Source: Streptomyces sp. GSL17-111 (lineage in GTDB: Bacteria; Actinomycetota; Actinomycetes; Streptomycetales; Streptomycetaceae). From it: DNA of 64,000 nucleotides. Of this stretch, positions 8,182 through 15,998 are shown piece by piece. The stretch covers positions 2,846,001-2,910,000 of the forward strand of contig NZ_JBAJNS010000001.1 in the NCBI RefSeq assembly GCF_037911585.1, read 5' to 3'. Within the stretch, counting starts at the first letter, position 1; every line of letters begins with the position of its first letter. Under the pieces are notes generated by a model. That model saw only the letters and a list, made by a program, of their open reading frames with translations. It did not search any database and was not told the origin of the DNA. A program made the translations under genes and the position numbers.

Positions 8182-9264
8182 ATGGGTTCGGTTCGCGTAG
8201 CCATCGTCGGCGTGGGCAACTGCGCCGCCTCGCTGGTCCAGGGCGTCGAGTACTACAAGGACGCCGACCCGGACAGCCGCGTCCCGGGTCTGATGCACGT
8301 CCAGTTCGGCGACTACCACGTCCGGGACGTGGAGTTCGTGGCCGCCTTCGACGTCGACGCCAAGAAGGTCGGCCTCGACCTGGCCGACGCCATCGGCGCC
8401 AGCGAGAACAACACCATCAAGATCTGTGACGTGCCCAGCACCGGCGTGACGGTCCAGCGCGGTCACACCTACGACGGTCTCGGCAAGTACTACCGGGAGA
8501 CCATCGAGGAGTCGGCCGACGAGCCGGTCGACATGGTGAAGGCGCTCAAGGACGCCGAGGTCGACGTCCTCGTCTGCTACCTGCCCGTGGGCTCCCAGAC
8601 GGCCGTCGAGTTCTACGCGCAGGTGGCCATCGACGCCAAGGTCGCCTTCGTCAACGCCCTCCCGGTGTTCATCGCGGGCACCAAGGAGTGGGCCGACAAG
8701 TTCACCGCGGCCGGTGTGCCGATCGTCGGCGACGACATCAAGTCCCAGGTGGGCGCGACGATCACGCACCGCGTGATGGCGAAGCTCTTCGAGGACCGCG
8801 GCGTCATCCTGGACCGCACGATGCAGCTCAACGTCGGCGGAAACATGGACTTCAAGAACATGCTCGAGCGCGAGCGCCTGGAGTCCAAGAAGATCTCCAA
8901 GACGCAGGCCGTGACGTCGCAGATCCCCGACCGCGACCTCGGTGAGCACAACGTCCACATCGGTCCCTCGGACTACGTGGCGTGGCTCGACGACCGCAAG
9001 TGGGCCTACGTCCGACTCGAAGGCCGTGCCTTCGGCGACGTGCCGCTGAACCTGGAGTACAAGCTGGAGGTCTGGGACTCCCCGAACTCCGCGGGAGTCA
9101 TCATCGACGCGCTGCGCGCCGCGAAGATCGCCAAGGACCGGGGCATCGGCGGCCCGATCCTGTCGGCCTCCTCCTACTTCATGAAGTCCCCGCCGGTGCA
9201 GTACTTCGACGACGTGGCCCGGGAGAACGTCGAGAAGTTCATCAGGGGCGAGGACGAGCGCTGA
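8182..9264 (+). CDS. ino1: Inositol-3-phosphate synthase
   Basis: A 360-residue cytosolic enzyme of the myo-inositol-1-phosphate synthase family that converts glucose 6-phosphate to inositol 3-phosphate with NAD+. In actinobacteria this feeds phosphatidylinositol and mycothiol synthesis. The NAD-binding turn GVGNCAASL is at residues 10-18. Conserved internal segments include [34 protein letters not shown] and NVGGNMDF. The length fits the short actinobacterial form. The ribosome site AAAGGGGAG precedes the ATG. It follows the PadR gene closely and ends before a parS-containing palindrome that separates it from the convergent racemase-like gene. Confidence 0.93.
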   Translation: MGSVRVAIVGVGNCAASLVQGVEYYKDADPDSRVPGLMHVQFGDYHVRDVEFVAAFDVDAKKVGLDLADAIGASENNTIKICDVPSTGVTVQRGHTYDGLGKYYRETIEESADEPVDMVKALKDAEVDVLVCYLPVGSQTAVEFYAQVAIDAKVAFVNALPVFIAGTKEWADKFTAAGVPIVGDDIKSQVGATITHRVMAKLFEDRGVILDRTMQLNVGGNMDFKNMLERERLESKKISKTQAVTSQIPDRDLGEHNVHIGPSDYVAWLDDRKWAYVRLEGRAFGDVPLNLEYKLEVWDSPNSAGVIIDALRAAKIAKDRGIGGPILSASSYFMKSPPVQYFDDVARENVEKFIRGEDER

Positions 9265-9308
9265 GCGCCGGACCGTCGCACTGATCCGGCGCGAGTCGGC
9301 CGGTCGCC

Positions 9309-9350
9309 GTGAAGGGGGTCGTGTTTCACGTGAAACACGACCCCCTTCAC
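9309..9350. terminator. Perfect 42-bp palindrome with parS at its centre
   Basis: A perfect palindrome with arms beginning GTGAAGGGGGTCGTG and mirrored at the other end. It lies between ino1 and the convergent racemase-like gene, so on RNA it forms a very strong hairpin for transcripts from either side. Its central 14 bp are a parS site. Confidence 0.7.
9323..9336. other. parS partition site
   Basis: Exact GTTTCACGTGAAAC, the 14-bp palindrome bound by chromosomal ParB. The parB and parA genes are in this window. It is the leftmost of the eight perfect copies found here. Confidence 0.9.
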
Positions 9351-9371
9351 ATGTGCTGCAGGGGTCGGCGC

Positions 9372-10403
9372 TCAGCGCTCCACGAGCCGGTCGAACGTCG
9401 TCGTCGTGTGCCGCAGGTGGGCCTCCAGCTCGTCGCCCACGTGCGGTTCGCGCGCCTCCGCCGGCACGAACAGGATCGAGACCTGCATGTGCGGCGGCTC
9501 GGCGAACCACCGCTGCTTGCCGTCCCAGACGAAGGGCGACAGGTTGCGGTTCACCGTCGCCAGCCCCGCCCGCGCGACGCCCTTGGCCCGTGAGGTCATG
9601 CCCTGCAACGCCTTCGGCGCTTCCAGGCCCACCCCGTGGGAGGTACCACCCGCGACGACGACCAGCCAGCCGTCCCCCGGGGCCCTCTGCTGCCGGTAGC
9701 CGAACCGGTCGCCGCGCGCGACCTGTGTGACGTCCAGGACGGCGCCCTTGTACTGCGTGGTCGCGTGGTCCCCCAGCCACAGCCGCGTACCGATGCGCGC
9801 GCGGAAGCGGGTCTGGGGGAACTGCTGCTGGAGCCGCTGGAACTCGTCGGCCCGCAGATGGCTGACGAACATCGTGTCCAGCGGAAGCCGCGCGGCCCGC
9901 AGCCGGTCCATCCAGCCGATGACCTCCTCCACGGCGTCCGAACCGTCGGCGCGGTCCAGGGGCAGATGGATCGCGAAGCCCTCCAGCCGCACGTCCTCGA
10001 TCGAGGCCCGGAGCTTGCCGAGGTCCTCCTCCTGGACGCCGTGCCGCTTCATCGAGCTCATCACCTCGATGACGACCCGCGCACCGACGAGCGCACCGAC
10101 ACCGTCCACCGAGGAGACGGACCGGATGACCCGGTCGGGCAGCGGCACCGGCTCCTCGCTGCGGCGGAACGGGGTCAGCACCAGCAGGTCCCCGCTGAAC
10201 CAGTCCTTCATGCGGGCCGCCTCGTAGGTCGTGCCCACGGCCAGGATGTCCGAGCCGAAGCGCGTGACCTCCTCGGCGAGCCGCTGGTGACCGAAGCCGT
10301 AGCCGTTGCCCTTGCAGACGGGGACGATGCCGGGGAACTGCTCCAGCACCGTCTGCTGGTGCGCTCGCCAGCTGGACGTGTTGACGTAAAGGGAGAGCGC
10401 CAT
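9372..10403 (-). CDS. Alanine racemase-like PLP-barrel protein
   Basis: A 343-residue protein related to fold-type III PLP enzymes. The PLP lysine is visible in VPVCKGNGYGFG (~residues 27-38), matching the VVKADAYGHG motif of alanine racemases. The middle shows the barrel pattern IHLPLD, MFVSHL and RIGTRLWLG. The C-terminal catalytic tyrosine region of true racemases (SYG) appears here as DRFGYRQQ, so the second catalytic residue may be absent or moved. It is followed 90 nt upstream in the same direction by the FemX-type gene, which suggests a cell-wall precursor role. Whether it racemises alanine is open. The ATG at 10403 has AAAGG about 11 nt upstream. Confidence 0.75.
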   Translation of the reverse strand: MALSLYVNTSSWRAHQQTVLEQFPGIVPVCKGNGYGFGHQRLAEEVTRFGSDILAVGTTYEAARMKDWFSGDLLVLTPFRRSEEPVPLPDRVIRSVSSVDGVGALVGARVVIEVMSSMKRHGVQEEDLGKLRASIEDVRLEGFAIHLPLDRADGSDAVEEVIGWMDRLRAARLPLDTMFVSHLRADEFQRLQQQFPQTRFRARIGTRLWLGDHATTQYKGAVLDVTQVARGDRFGYRQQRAPGDGWLVVVAGGTSHGVGLEAPKALQGMTSRAKGVARAGLATVNRNLSPFVWDGKQRWFAEPPHMQVSILFVPAEAREPHVGDELEAHLRHTTTTFDRLVER

Positions 10404-10493
10404 GCCGGTGGGGGACCTTTCTCGTGTACGCGGGCCTGGTGGACGGAGAGCGGCCCGGCCGGTGTTCGGTCGACCGGCGCGGGCGAGAGGGGG

Positions 10494-11615
10494 TCAGCGA
10501 CGCGACATGTAGATGTCGAGCGCCTTGTGCAACAGCTTGTTGAGCGGGAAGTCCCATTCGCCGAGGTACTCCGCGGCCTCCCCGCCGGTACCGACCTTGA
10601 ACTGGATCAGCCCGAAGAGGTGGTCGCTGTCATCGAGCGAGTCCGAGATGCCCCGCAGGTCGTAGACACTCGCGCCGAGCGCGTAGGCGTCCTGCAACAT
10701 GCGCCACTGCATGGCGTTGGACGGGCGCACCTCACGCTTGTGGTTGGCGGAGGCGCCGTAGGAGTACCAGACGTGCCCACCGACGACGAGCATCGTCGCG
10801 GCCGCGACCGGCTCGCCCTCGTGCACGGCGAAGTACAGCCGCATCCGGTTGGGGTCCTCGTTGTTGAGCGCCTTCCACATCTGCTGGAAGTAGCTCAGCG
10901 GGCGGGGCCGGAAGCGGTCGCGCTCGGCCGTCACCTCGTAGAGCCTCTGCCACTGCGGAAGGTCGTCGAAGCCGCCCTGGACGACCTCCACGCCGGCCTT
11001 CTCGGCCTTCTTGATGTTCCGCCGCCACAGCTGGTTGAAGCCCTTGTGAACGTCCTCCAGGCTGCGCTGTTCCAGCGGGACCTGGAAGACGTAGCGCGGC
11101 TGGACGTCGCCGAAGCCGGCGCCACCGTCCTCACCCTGCTGCCAGCCCATCCGGCGCAGTTTGTCGGCCACCTCGAAGGCGCGCGGCTCGATGAAGGTCG
11201 CCTCGACGTCGCGCAGGCGCTTCACGTCGGGATCCTGGATGCCCTTCTTGATCGCGACCGCGTCCCAACGGCGGATCACCACCGGCGGGCCCATCTTCAC
11301 CGAGAACGCGCCCTGGCTCTTGAGGTGCGCCAGCATGGGCTTGAGCCAGTCCTCCAGATGGGGCGAGTACCAGTTGATCACCGGCCCTTCCGGCAGGTAC
11401 GCGAGATAGCGCTTGACCTTCGGCAACTGCCGGTAGAGCACCAGCCCGGCACCGACCTGCGCGCCCGTGCGCTCGTCGAACCAGCCCAGGTTCTCCGCGC
11501 GCCACTCGGTCTTCACGTCCGCCCACGCCGGGACCTGACAGTGGCTGGCCGACGGCAGGCTCCGGATGTACGCCAGATGCTCTTCGCGGCTGATGGTCCT
11601 CAGGGTCAGGCTCAT
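10494..11615 (-). CDS. femX: FemX-type peptidoglycan bridge aminoacyltransferase
   Basis: A 373-residue member of the FemABX family, which adds the first bridge amino acid (glycine in streptomycetes) from charged tRNA to lipid II. The fold of two GNAT-like domains is suggested by PAWADVKTEW and LPEGPVINW in the first half and by WRRNIKKAEKAGVEVV, AATMLVVGGHVWYSYGAS and DLRGISDSLDDSDHLFGLIQFK in the second. The last is the hallmark near the family C-terminus. The protein acts on the inner face of the membrane. The ATG at 11615 is preceded by GGAGGAG. It is likely co-transcribed with the racemase-like gene downstream. Confidence 0.88.
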   Translation of the reverse strand: MSLTLRTISREEHLAYIRSLPSASHCQVPAWADVKTEWRAENLGWFDERTGAQVGAGLVLYRQLPKVKRYLAYLPEGPVINWYSPHLEDWLKPMLAHLKSQGAFSVKMGPPVVIRRWDAVAIKKGIQDPDVKRLRDVEATFIEPRAFEVADKLRRMGWQQGEDGGAGFGDVQPRYVFQVPLEQRSLEDVHKGFNQLWRRNIKKAEKAGVEVVQGGFDDLPQWQRLYEVTAERDRFRPRPLSYFQQMWKALNNEDPNRMRLYFAVHEGEPVAAATMLVVGGHVWYSYGASANHKREVRPSNAMQWRMLQDAYALGASVYDLRGISDSLDDSDHLFGLIQFKVGTGGEAAEYLGEWDFPLNKLLHKALDIYMSRR

Positions 11616-11743
11616 TCGGGGGCGCTCCTCCGGCGTACTTCGCAGGGTCTGGCGCGAAGCCTACTGGTCCGGGGAACGCCCCGTACGGGGCGCGGCACGG
11701 CCGGAGCGGACGTCACCACACCGGTCCCGTGCCGCAGCGACGA

Positions 11744-12097
11744 TCAGAGCGCGCTGAAGCCGCCGTGGCGGTCGCCGAAGAAGCCGTCGAAGAAGCCGCC
11801 GTTCGCCATGCCGAGGTACAGGCCGAAGGCGGCCATGCCGAGTCCGATGATCAGCAGGAAGCGCTCGGCGGTCGTCGCGGAGATCATCTGGCCGCGCAAG
11901 CCGGTCAGGACCCCCACGAGGCCCACCCAGGACGCCAGGATGTGCAGCCCGGCGAAGAAGGACGTGACGAAGGCGACGAGCCCCAGCACGATCGTCGCCG
12001 CGGCGAAGGCGTTCTCCACCGGATGCGCCCGGCCGTCGGTGTTGAGCACGGACAGAAGGCCGTGCCGGTGGTCGTGCTGCCGTGTTGCCTGTGCCAT
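11744..12097 (-). CDS. Small hypothetical membrane protein
   Basis: A 117-residue protein of unknown function. After a His/Arg-rich start ([13 protein letters not shown]) it has about three membrane segments: [37 protein letters not shown], and [18 protein letters not shown]. It ends in a Gly/Phe/Asp-rich tail. I chose the ATG at 12097 because GGGAGGTG lies just before it. The frame also extends upstream but without a start signal. It is divergent from rpsF and may head the femX unit. Confidence 0.72.
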   Translation of the reverse strand: MAQATRQHDHRHGLLSVLNTDGRAHPVENAFAAATIVLGLVAFVTSFFAGLHILASWVGLVGVLTGLRGQMISATTAERFLLIIGLGMAAFGLYLGMANGGFFDGFFGDRHGGFSAL

Positions 12098-12179
12098 GGG
12101 GCACCTCCCAGCGGAAGGCGGCGCGCTGTGGCGCCGCTCACACCCGTTGTGTCCAGATTGCGGGGTGCTCGGGCCGGAT

Positions 12180-12209
12180 TTCAACCGGAAGGCCCATCGC
12201 GGGTAGGCT
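12180..12209 (+). promoter_or_regulatory. Likely rpsF operon promoter
   Basis: TTCAAC (12180-12185) and TAGGCT (12204-12209) are 18 nt apart, which fits a vegetative actinobacterial promoter. This gives a leader of roughly 160 nt before rpsF, long enough for the structured element at 12300-12347. Confidence 0.4.
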
Positions 12210-12299
12210 GTGCCGTCTGCACCGGTGTCTGTCCCGTCCGCCCACGCTGCTCCGGCCGAATCCGGGGACTGTCAGTGGCGGCGGATATAACGGCAGGGA

Positions 12300-12347
12300 C
12301 CGTGGCTACACGCATACACAACCCTCCTGCCACGGAACGACCGTGGC
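12300..12347 (+). promoter_or_regulatory. Switch-like leader before rpsF (possible S6:S18 site)
   Basis: The segment GCCACGG (12329-12335) can pair either with CCGTGGC at 12300-12306 or with CCGTGGC at 12341-12347, so two exclusive hairpins are possible. The second sits about 13 nt before the GGAGG of rpsF. In many bacteria the S6:S18 complex binds a CCG-containing hairpin in its own leader, and both proteins are encoded in this operon. The match to that motif is inferred. Confidence 0.4.
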
Positions 12348-12375
12348 CGCCGAGTCCAGAGGAGGTGGGTTCCAC

Positions 12376-12666
12376 ATGCGTCACTACGAGGTGATGGTGA
12401 TCCTCGACCCCGATCTCGAGGAGCGCTCTGTCGCCCCCCTGATCGAGAACTTCCTTTCCGTTGTCCGTGAGGGCAAGGGGAAGGTCGAGAAGGTCGACAC
12501 CTGGGGCCGTCGTCGTCTCTCCTACGAGATCAACAAGAAGCCCGAGGGCATCTACTCGGTCATCGACCTGCAGGCCGAGCCTGCGGTCGTCAAGGAGCTC
12601 GACCGCCAGATGAACCTGAACGAGTCGGTCCTCCGGACCAAGGTGCTCCGTCCCTCCGTTCGCTGA
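12376..12666 (+). CDS. rpsF: 30S ribosomal protein S6
   Basis: A 96-residue S6 protein, the usual length for actinobacteria. It begins [19 protein letters not shown] and has the [11 protein letters not shown] and VLRTKVLRP segments of the family. It binds 16S rRNA in the platform as a dimer with S18, which is encoded two genes later. The ATG has GGAGGTGGG upstream. It is the first gene of rpsF-ssb-rpsR-rplI, and a paired leader element at 12300-12347 may control it. Confidence 0.97.
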   Translation: MRHYEVMVILDPDLEERSVAPLIENFLSVVREGKGKVEKVDTWGRRRLSYEINKKPEGIYSVIDLQAEPAVVKELDRQMNLNESVLRTKVLRPSVR

Positions 12667-12745
12667 GCCCCGGCTCACGGACGAAGGCCCCGAGTAGCAG
12701 CGCCACGCAGCCCCAGCAGCCAGCAGCACGCCGAGAGGTACCCCC

Positions 12746-13300
12746 ATGGCAGGCGAGACCGTCATCACGGTCGTCGGCAATCTTGTCGACGACCCCGAGC
12801 TGCGCTTCACCCCTTCCGGTGCGGCGGTCGCGAAGTTCCGCGTCGCGTCCACGCCCCGCACCTTCGACCGGCAGACGAACGAGTGGAAGGACGGCGACAG
12901 CCTGTTCCTGACCTGCTCGGTCTGGCGGCAGGCGGCGGAGAACGTCGCCGAGTCCCTGACCCGGGGTACCCGGGTCATCGTGCAGGGCCGCCTCAAGCAG
13001 CGGTCGTACGAGGACCGTGAAGGGATCAAGCGCACGGTCTACGAGCTGGACGTCGACGAGGTCGGCGCCAGCCTGCGCAACGCGACCGCGAAGGTCACCA
13101 AGACCAGCGGGCGCGGCGGCGGTCAGCAGGGCGGCGGCGGCTGGAACAGCGGTCCCGGCGGCCAGCAGGGCGGGGGCGGTGCCCCCGCCGGCGACCCGTG
13201 GGCGACCGGTGCTCCGGCCGGCGGCCAGCAGGGCGGCGGTGGCAACAGCGGCTGGGGCGGCGGCTCCGGCGGCGGCTACTCGGACGAGCCCCCGTTCTGA
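12746..13300 (+). CDS. ssb: Single-stranded DNA-binding protein
   Basis: A 184-residue SSB. The OB-fold covers residues ~1-115, with the typical opening [23 protein letters not shown] and the [14 protein letters not shown] segment. A Gly/Gln-rich flexible linker follows, and the protein ends in the acidic tail DEPPF that binds replication and repair partners. It coats single-stranded DNA at forks. It lies between rpsF and rpsR, the common arrangement in bacteria, and is preceded by GAGAGGT. Confidence 0.96.
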   Translation: MAGETVITVVGNLVDDPELRFTPSGAAVAKFRVASTPRTFDRQTNEWKDGDSLFLTCSVWRQAAENVAESLTRGTRVIVQGRLKQRSYEDREGIKRTVYELDVDEVGASLRNATAKVTKTSGRGGGQQGGGGWNSGPGGQQGGGGAPAGDPWATGAPAGGQQGGGGNSGWGGGSGGGYSDEPPF

Positions 13301-13362
13301 CCGGTTCCGACCGGCCGGAAGCGGGCTCACCCGCAACTTCTTGAACTCACTGGAGAGAGACC

Positions 13363-13599
13363 ATGGCGAAGCCGCCTGCTCGCAAGCCGAAGAAGAAGGT
13401 TTGCGTTTTCTGCAAGGAGAAGATCTCCTACGTCGACTACAAGGACACGAACCTGCTGCGGAAGTTCATTTCCGACCGCGGCAAGATCCGTGCCCGCCGG
13501 GTCACCGGCAACTGCACCCAGCACCAGCGCGACGTCGCCACGGCCGTGAAGAACAGCCGTGAGATGGCGCTGCTGCCCTACACGTCGACCGCTCGATAA
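13363..13599 (+). CDS. rpsR: 30S ribosomal protein S18 (zinc-ligand form)
   Basis: A 78-residue S18. It keeps the cysteines of the zinc-binding (C+) form: CVFC near residues 14-17 and a third in TGNCTQHQ. The RNA-contacting body [17 protein letters not shown] is conserved. Many actinomycetes also have a cysteine-free copy made under zinc starvation; none is seen in this window. It partners with S6 on the 30S platform. The ribosome site is GGAGAGAG and the gene sits 62 nt after ssb. Confidence 0.96.
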   Translation: MAKPPARKPKKKVCVFCKEKISYVDYKDTNLLRKFISDRGKIRARRVTGNCTQHQRDVATAVKNSREMALLPYTSTAR

Positions 13600-13616
13600 G
13601 GAAGGGTGACCGCATC

Positions 13617-14063
13617 ATGAAGATCATCCTTACCAACGAGGTGTCCGGCCTCGGCATCGCCGGGGACGTCGTCGACGTCCGTGACGGGTACGCCCGCAAC
13701 TACCTGCTCCCCCGTGGTTTCGCGATTCGCTGGACCCGCGGTGGCGAGAAGGACGTCGAGCAGATCCGTCGAGCCCGCAAGATCCGCGAGATCGCCACGA
13801 TCGAGCAGGCCAACGACGTCAAGGCGCAGCTCGAGGGCACCCGCGTGCGCCTCAAGGTCCGCGCCGGCGACGGCGGCCGGCTCTTCGGCTCCGTCACCCC
13901 CTCCGACATCGCCACCGCGGTGAAGTCGGCCGGCGGTCCGGACGTGGACAAGCGCCGCATCGAGCTGGGCTCCCCGATCAAGACCCTCGGCGCGCACGAG
14001 GTCTCGGTCCGGCTGCACACCGACGTCGTCGCCAAGGTCGGCGTCGAGGTCCAGGCCGCGTAA
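13617..14063 (+). CDS. rplI: 50S ribosomal protein L9
   Basis: A 148-residue L9 with the standard start [21 protein letters not shown] and the basic motif [10 protein letters not shown] of the rRNA-binding N-domain, a long connecting helix, and a C-domain with GRLFGSVT. L9 binds 23S rRNA near the L1 stalk and helps keep frame. It is the last gene of the operon, 17 nt after rpsR, with GGAAGG before the ATG and a strong hairpin after the stop. Confidence 0.97.
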   Translation: MKIILTNEVSGLGIAGDVVDVRDGYARNYLLPRGFAIRWTRGGEKDVEQIRRARKIREIATIEQANDVKAQLEGTRVRLKVRAGDGGRLFGSVTPSDIATAVKSAGGPDVDKRRIELGSPIKTLGAHEVSVRLHTDVVAKVGVEVQAA

Positions 14064-14088
14064 CCACTGCGCTGCCGACCGGCTCACG

Positions 14089-14125
14089 GAAGCGGGCCGC
14101 ACCCTGCCGGGGTGCGGCCCGCTTC
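14089..14125. terminator. Strong hairpin between rplI and MATE gene
   Basis: A perfect 16-bp stem with arms GAAGCGGGCCGCACCC and GGGTGCGGCCCGCTTC around a 5-nt loop. It lies between the convergent rplI and MATE genes and can serve both strands. Confidence 0.8.
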
Positions 14126-14159
14126 GCCGTGCGGGGGCCGCCCGCCCGGGCGCACCCTC

Positions 14160-15542
14160 TCAGACGCGGACGGCCCCGGTGACCATCCACCGGCCGGAGC
14201 GGGCCCGCGCCCAGAGCGTCACCAGACGCGTCGTCATCATGAGCCCGGCGATCGTCCACCACAGGGCGGTGAGGCCGCCCCCGAGGGCCGGTACGGCGAG
14301 GGCCACCGGGGCGAACACCACCAGCACGGCCAGCATGGCCCAGGCCAGGTACGGTCCGTCGCCCGCGCCCATCAGAACCCCGTCCAGGACGAACACCACA
14401 CCCGCCACGGGCTGGGTGAGGGCCACGACCAGCAGCGCCGGCATCAGCACCTCGTGCACGCCCGGATCGCTGGTGAACAGGGGCAGGATGAGCGGCCGGG
14501 CCAGCAGGACCAGCAGGCCCAGCACGACCCCGGAGGCGATGCCCCACTGCACCATGCGACGGCAGGCCGCCCGGGCCCCGGCGGCGTCGTCGGCACCCAG
14601 GTACCGGCCGATGATGGCCTGGCCCGCGATGGCGATGGCGTCGAGTGCGAAGGCGAGCAGCGACCACAGGGTGAGGGTGATCTGGTGCGCCGCGACCGAG
14701 GCGTCTCCCAGCCGCGCCGCGACGGCCGTCGCGATGAGCAGCACCGCGCGGAGCGACAGGGTGCGCACGAGCAGGGGTGCGCCGGCCTGGGCGCAGGCCA
14801 GGATGCCCGCCGCGTCGGGACGGAGGGATGCGCCGTGTCGACGCGCTCCGCGCACGACGACCCCGAGGTAGACGGCGGCCATGCCGCACTGGGCCAGCAC
14901 GGTCCCCCAGGCGGAGCCCGCGATGCCGAGGCCCACGCCGTAGACGAGGACGACGTTAAGCACGGCGTTGGCCGTGAAGCCCGCGATCGCGACGTACAGC
15001 GGCGTCCGGGTGTCCTGCAGGCCGCGCAGCACTCCCGTGGCCGCCAGGACGACGAGCATGGCGGGGATGCCGAAGAGGCTGATCCGCAGGTACGTCACCG
15101 CGTGCGGGGCCGCGGTGGCCGAGGCGCCGAAGGCGTCGACGAGGGCCGGGGCCAGCGGGTACACGACGGCGAGGACCGCCAGGCCGAGGACGAGGGCGAG
15201 CCAGATGCCGTCCATGCCCTGCCGGATCGCGGCGGGCAGGTCCTGCGCGCCGACGCGGCGCGCCACGGCGGCCGTGGTGGCGTAGGCGAGGAAGACGAAG
15301 ACGTTGACGCCGGTGGTGAGCAGCGCCGCCGCGATCCCGAGACCGGCCAGCTGCGGCGTGCCCAGGTGGCCGACGATGGCGCTGTCGGCCATGAGGAAGA
15401 GCGGTTCGGCCACCAGGGCGCCGAAGGCCGGCAGGGCGAGGGCGAGGATCTCGCGGTCGTGGCGGCGCCGGGTGGAGCGTCGGCCGGCGTGGGCGACGTC
15501 CGACTCCTGCCGGGAGCCGGACGTGGGGCGGAGCGGGGGCAT
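14160..15542 (-). CDS. MATE family efflux transporter
   Basis: A 460-residue membrane protein with about 12 hydrophobic segments in two related halves, as in DinF/NorM-type MATE exporters. The start of the transport core reads REILALALPAFGALVAEPLFLMADSAIVGHLGTPQLAGLGIA, given here only as the family hallmark PAFGALVAEPLFLMADSAIV. Proteins of this family export drugs or metabolites using a cation gradient. The ATG at 15542 lacks a clear ribosome site (the upstream bases read AATCTCCTC), so the start is uncertain. An extension upstream is possible but low in quality. It is convergent with rplI and divergent from dnaB. Confidence 0.85.
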   Translation of the reverse strand: MPPLRPTSGSRQESDVAHAGRRSTRRRHDREILALALPAFGALVAEPLFLMADSAIVGHLGTPQLAGLGIAAALLTTGVNVFVFLAYATTAAVARRVGAQDLPAAIRQGMDGIWLALVLGLAVLAVVYPLAPALVDAFGASATAAPHAVTYLRISLFGIPAMLVVLAATGVLRGLQDTRTPLYVAIAGFTANAVLNVVLVYGVGLGIAGSAWGTVLAQCGMAAVYLGVVVRGARRHGASLRPDAAGILACAQAGAPLLVRTLSLRAVLLIATAVAARLGDASVAAHQITLTLWSLLAFALDAIAIAGQAIIGRYLGADDAAGARAACRRMVQWGIASGVVLGLLVLLARPLILPLFTSDPGVHEVLMPALLVVALTQPVAGVVFVLDGVLMGAGDGPYLAWAMLAVLVVFAPVALAVPALGGGLTALWWTIAGLMMTTRLVTLWARARSGRWMVTGAVRV

Positions 15543-15728
15543 GAGGAGATTCAAACATCCACAGGTAATAAGCACAATGCATCGATGACCCTTACAAAGG
15601 TCAACGTCCGGGCGGCCTCGACCGCTCTCCGCCCCTGTTCGCGCAGCTCGACGTCGACTTTTTCCCCTGCACAGCCGGTGGACGGAGAACATGCAGGTCA
15701 AGCGGGGTGCTGCGGGTCCCGGGTGAGC

Positions 15729-15818
15729 TTCTCCACAGGCCTGTCCCCCGCCCCGTGCACAGGTTCACGGCAGTTCTCCACAGGATGGGGCACGTCACCC
15801 ACAGGGCCCTGTGGATAA
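15729..15818. promoter_or_regulatory. DnaA-box-like cluster upstream of dnaB
   Basis: The 456-bp gap 15543-15998 contains a perfect TTATCCACA on the minus strand (15810-15818) and two TTCTCCACA copies (15729-15737, 15774-15782), plus other CCACAGG fragments. These resemble the boxes of oriC in this window. Binding by DnaA and an effect on dnaB are inferred. Confidence 0.5.
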
Positions 15819-15998
15819 CCGAATTGGCCCAGCTCCCGTGCGGCCGTACCGTTGTCCGGCGCCCGCCCCGCGTTCCCCTCGTCTTCGCCGCACGACCCAC
15901 ATGACGTAACCGGAGTGCGGCGCCTCAGTTGTCAGAGCTGTGCCGTAGAAAGCCAGAGGAACTGCGCGCTGCGGCTCGCACGGGAGGAGGTGGGCAGG

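Noticed and set aside
9636..12206. An 856-codon open frame antisense to the racemase-like and femX genes
   Set aside because: Runs through two convincing genes and two gaps on the other strand; no domain seen.
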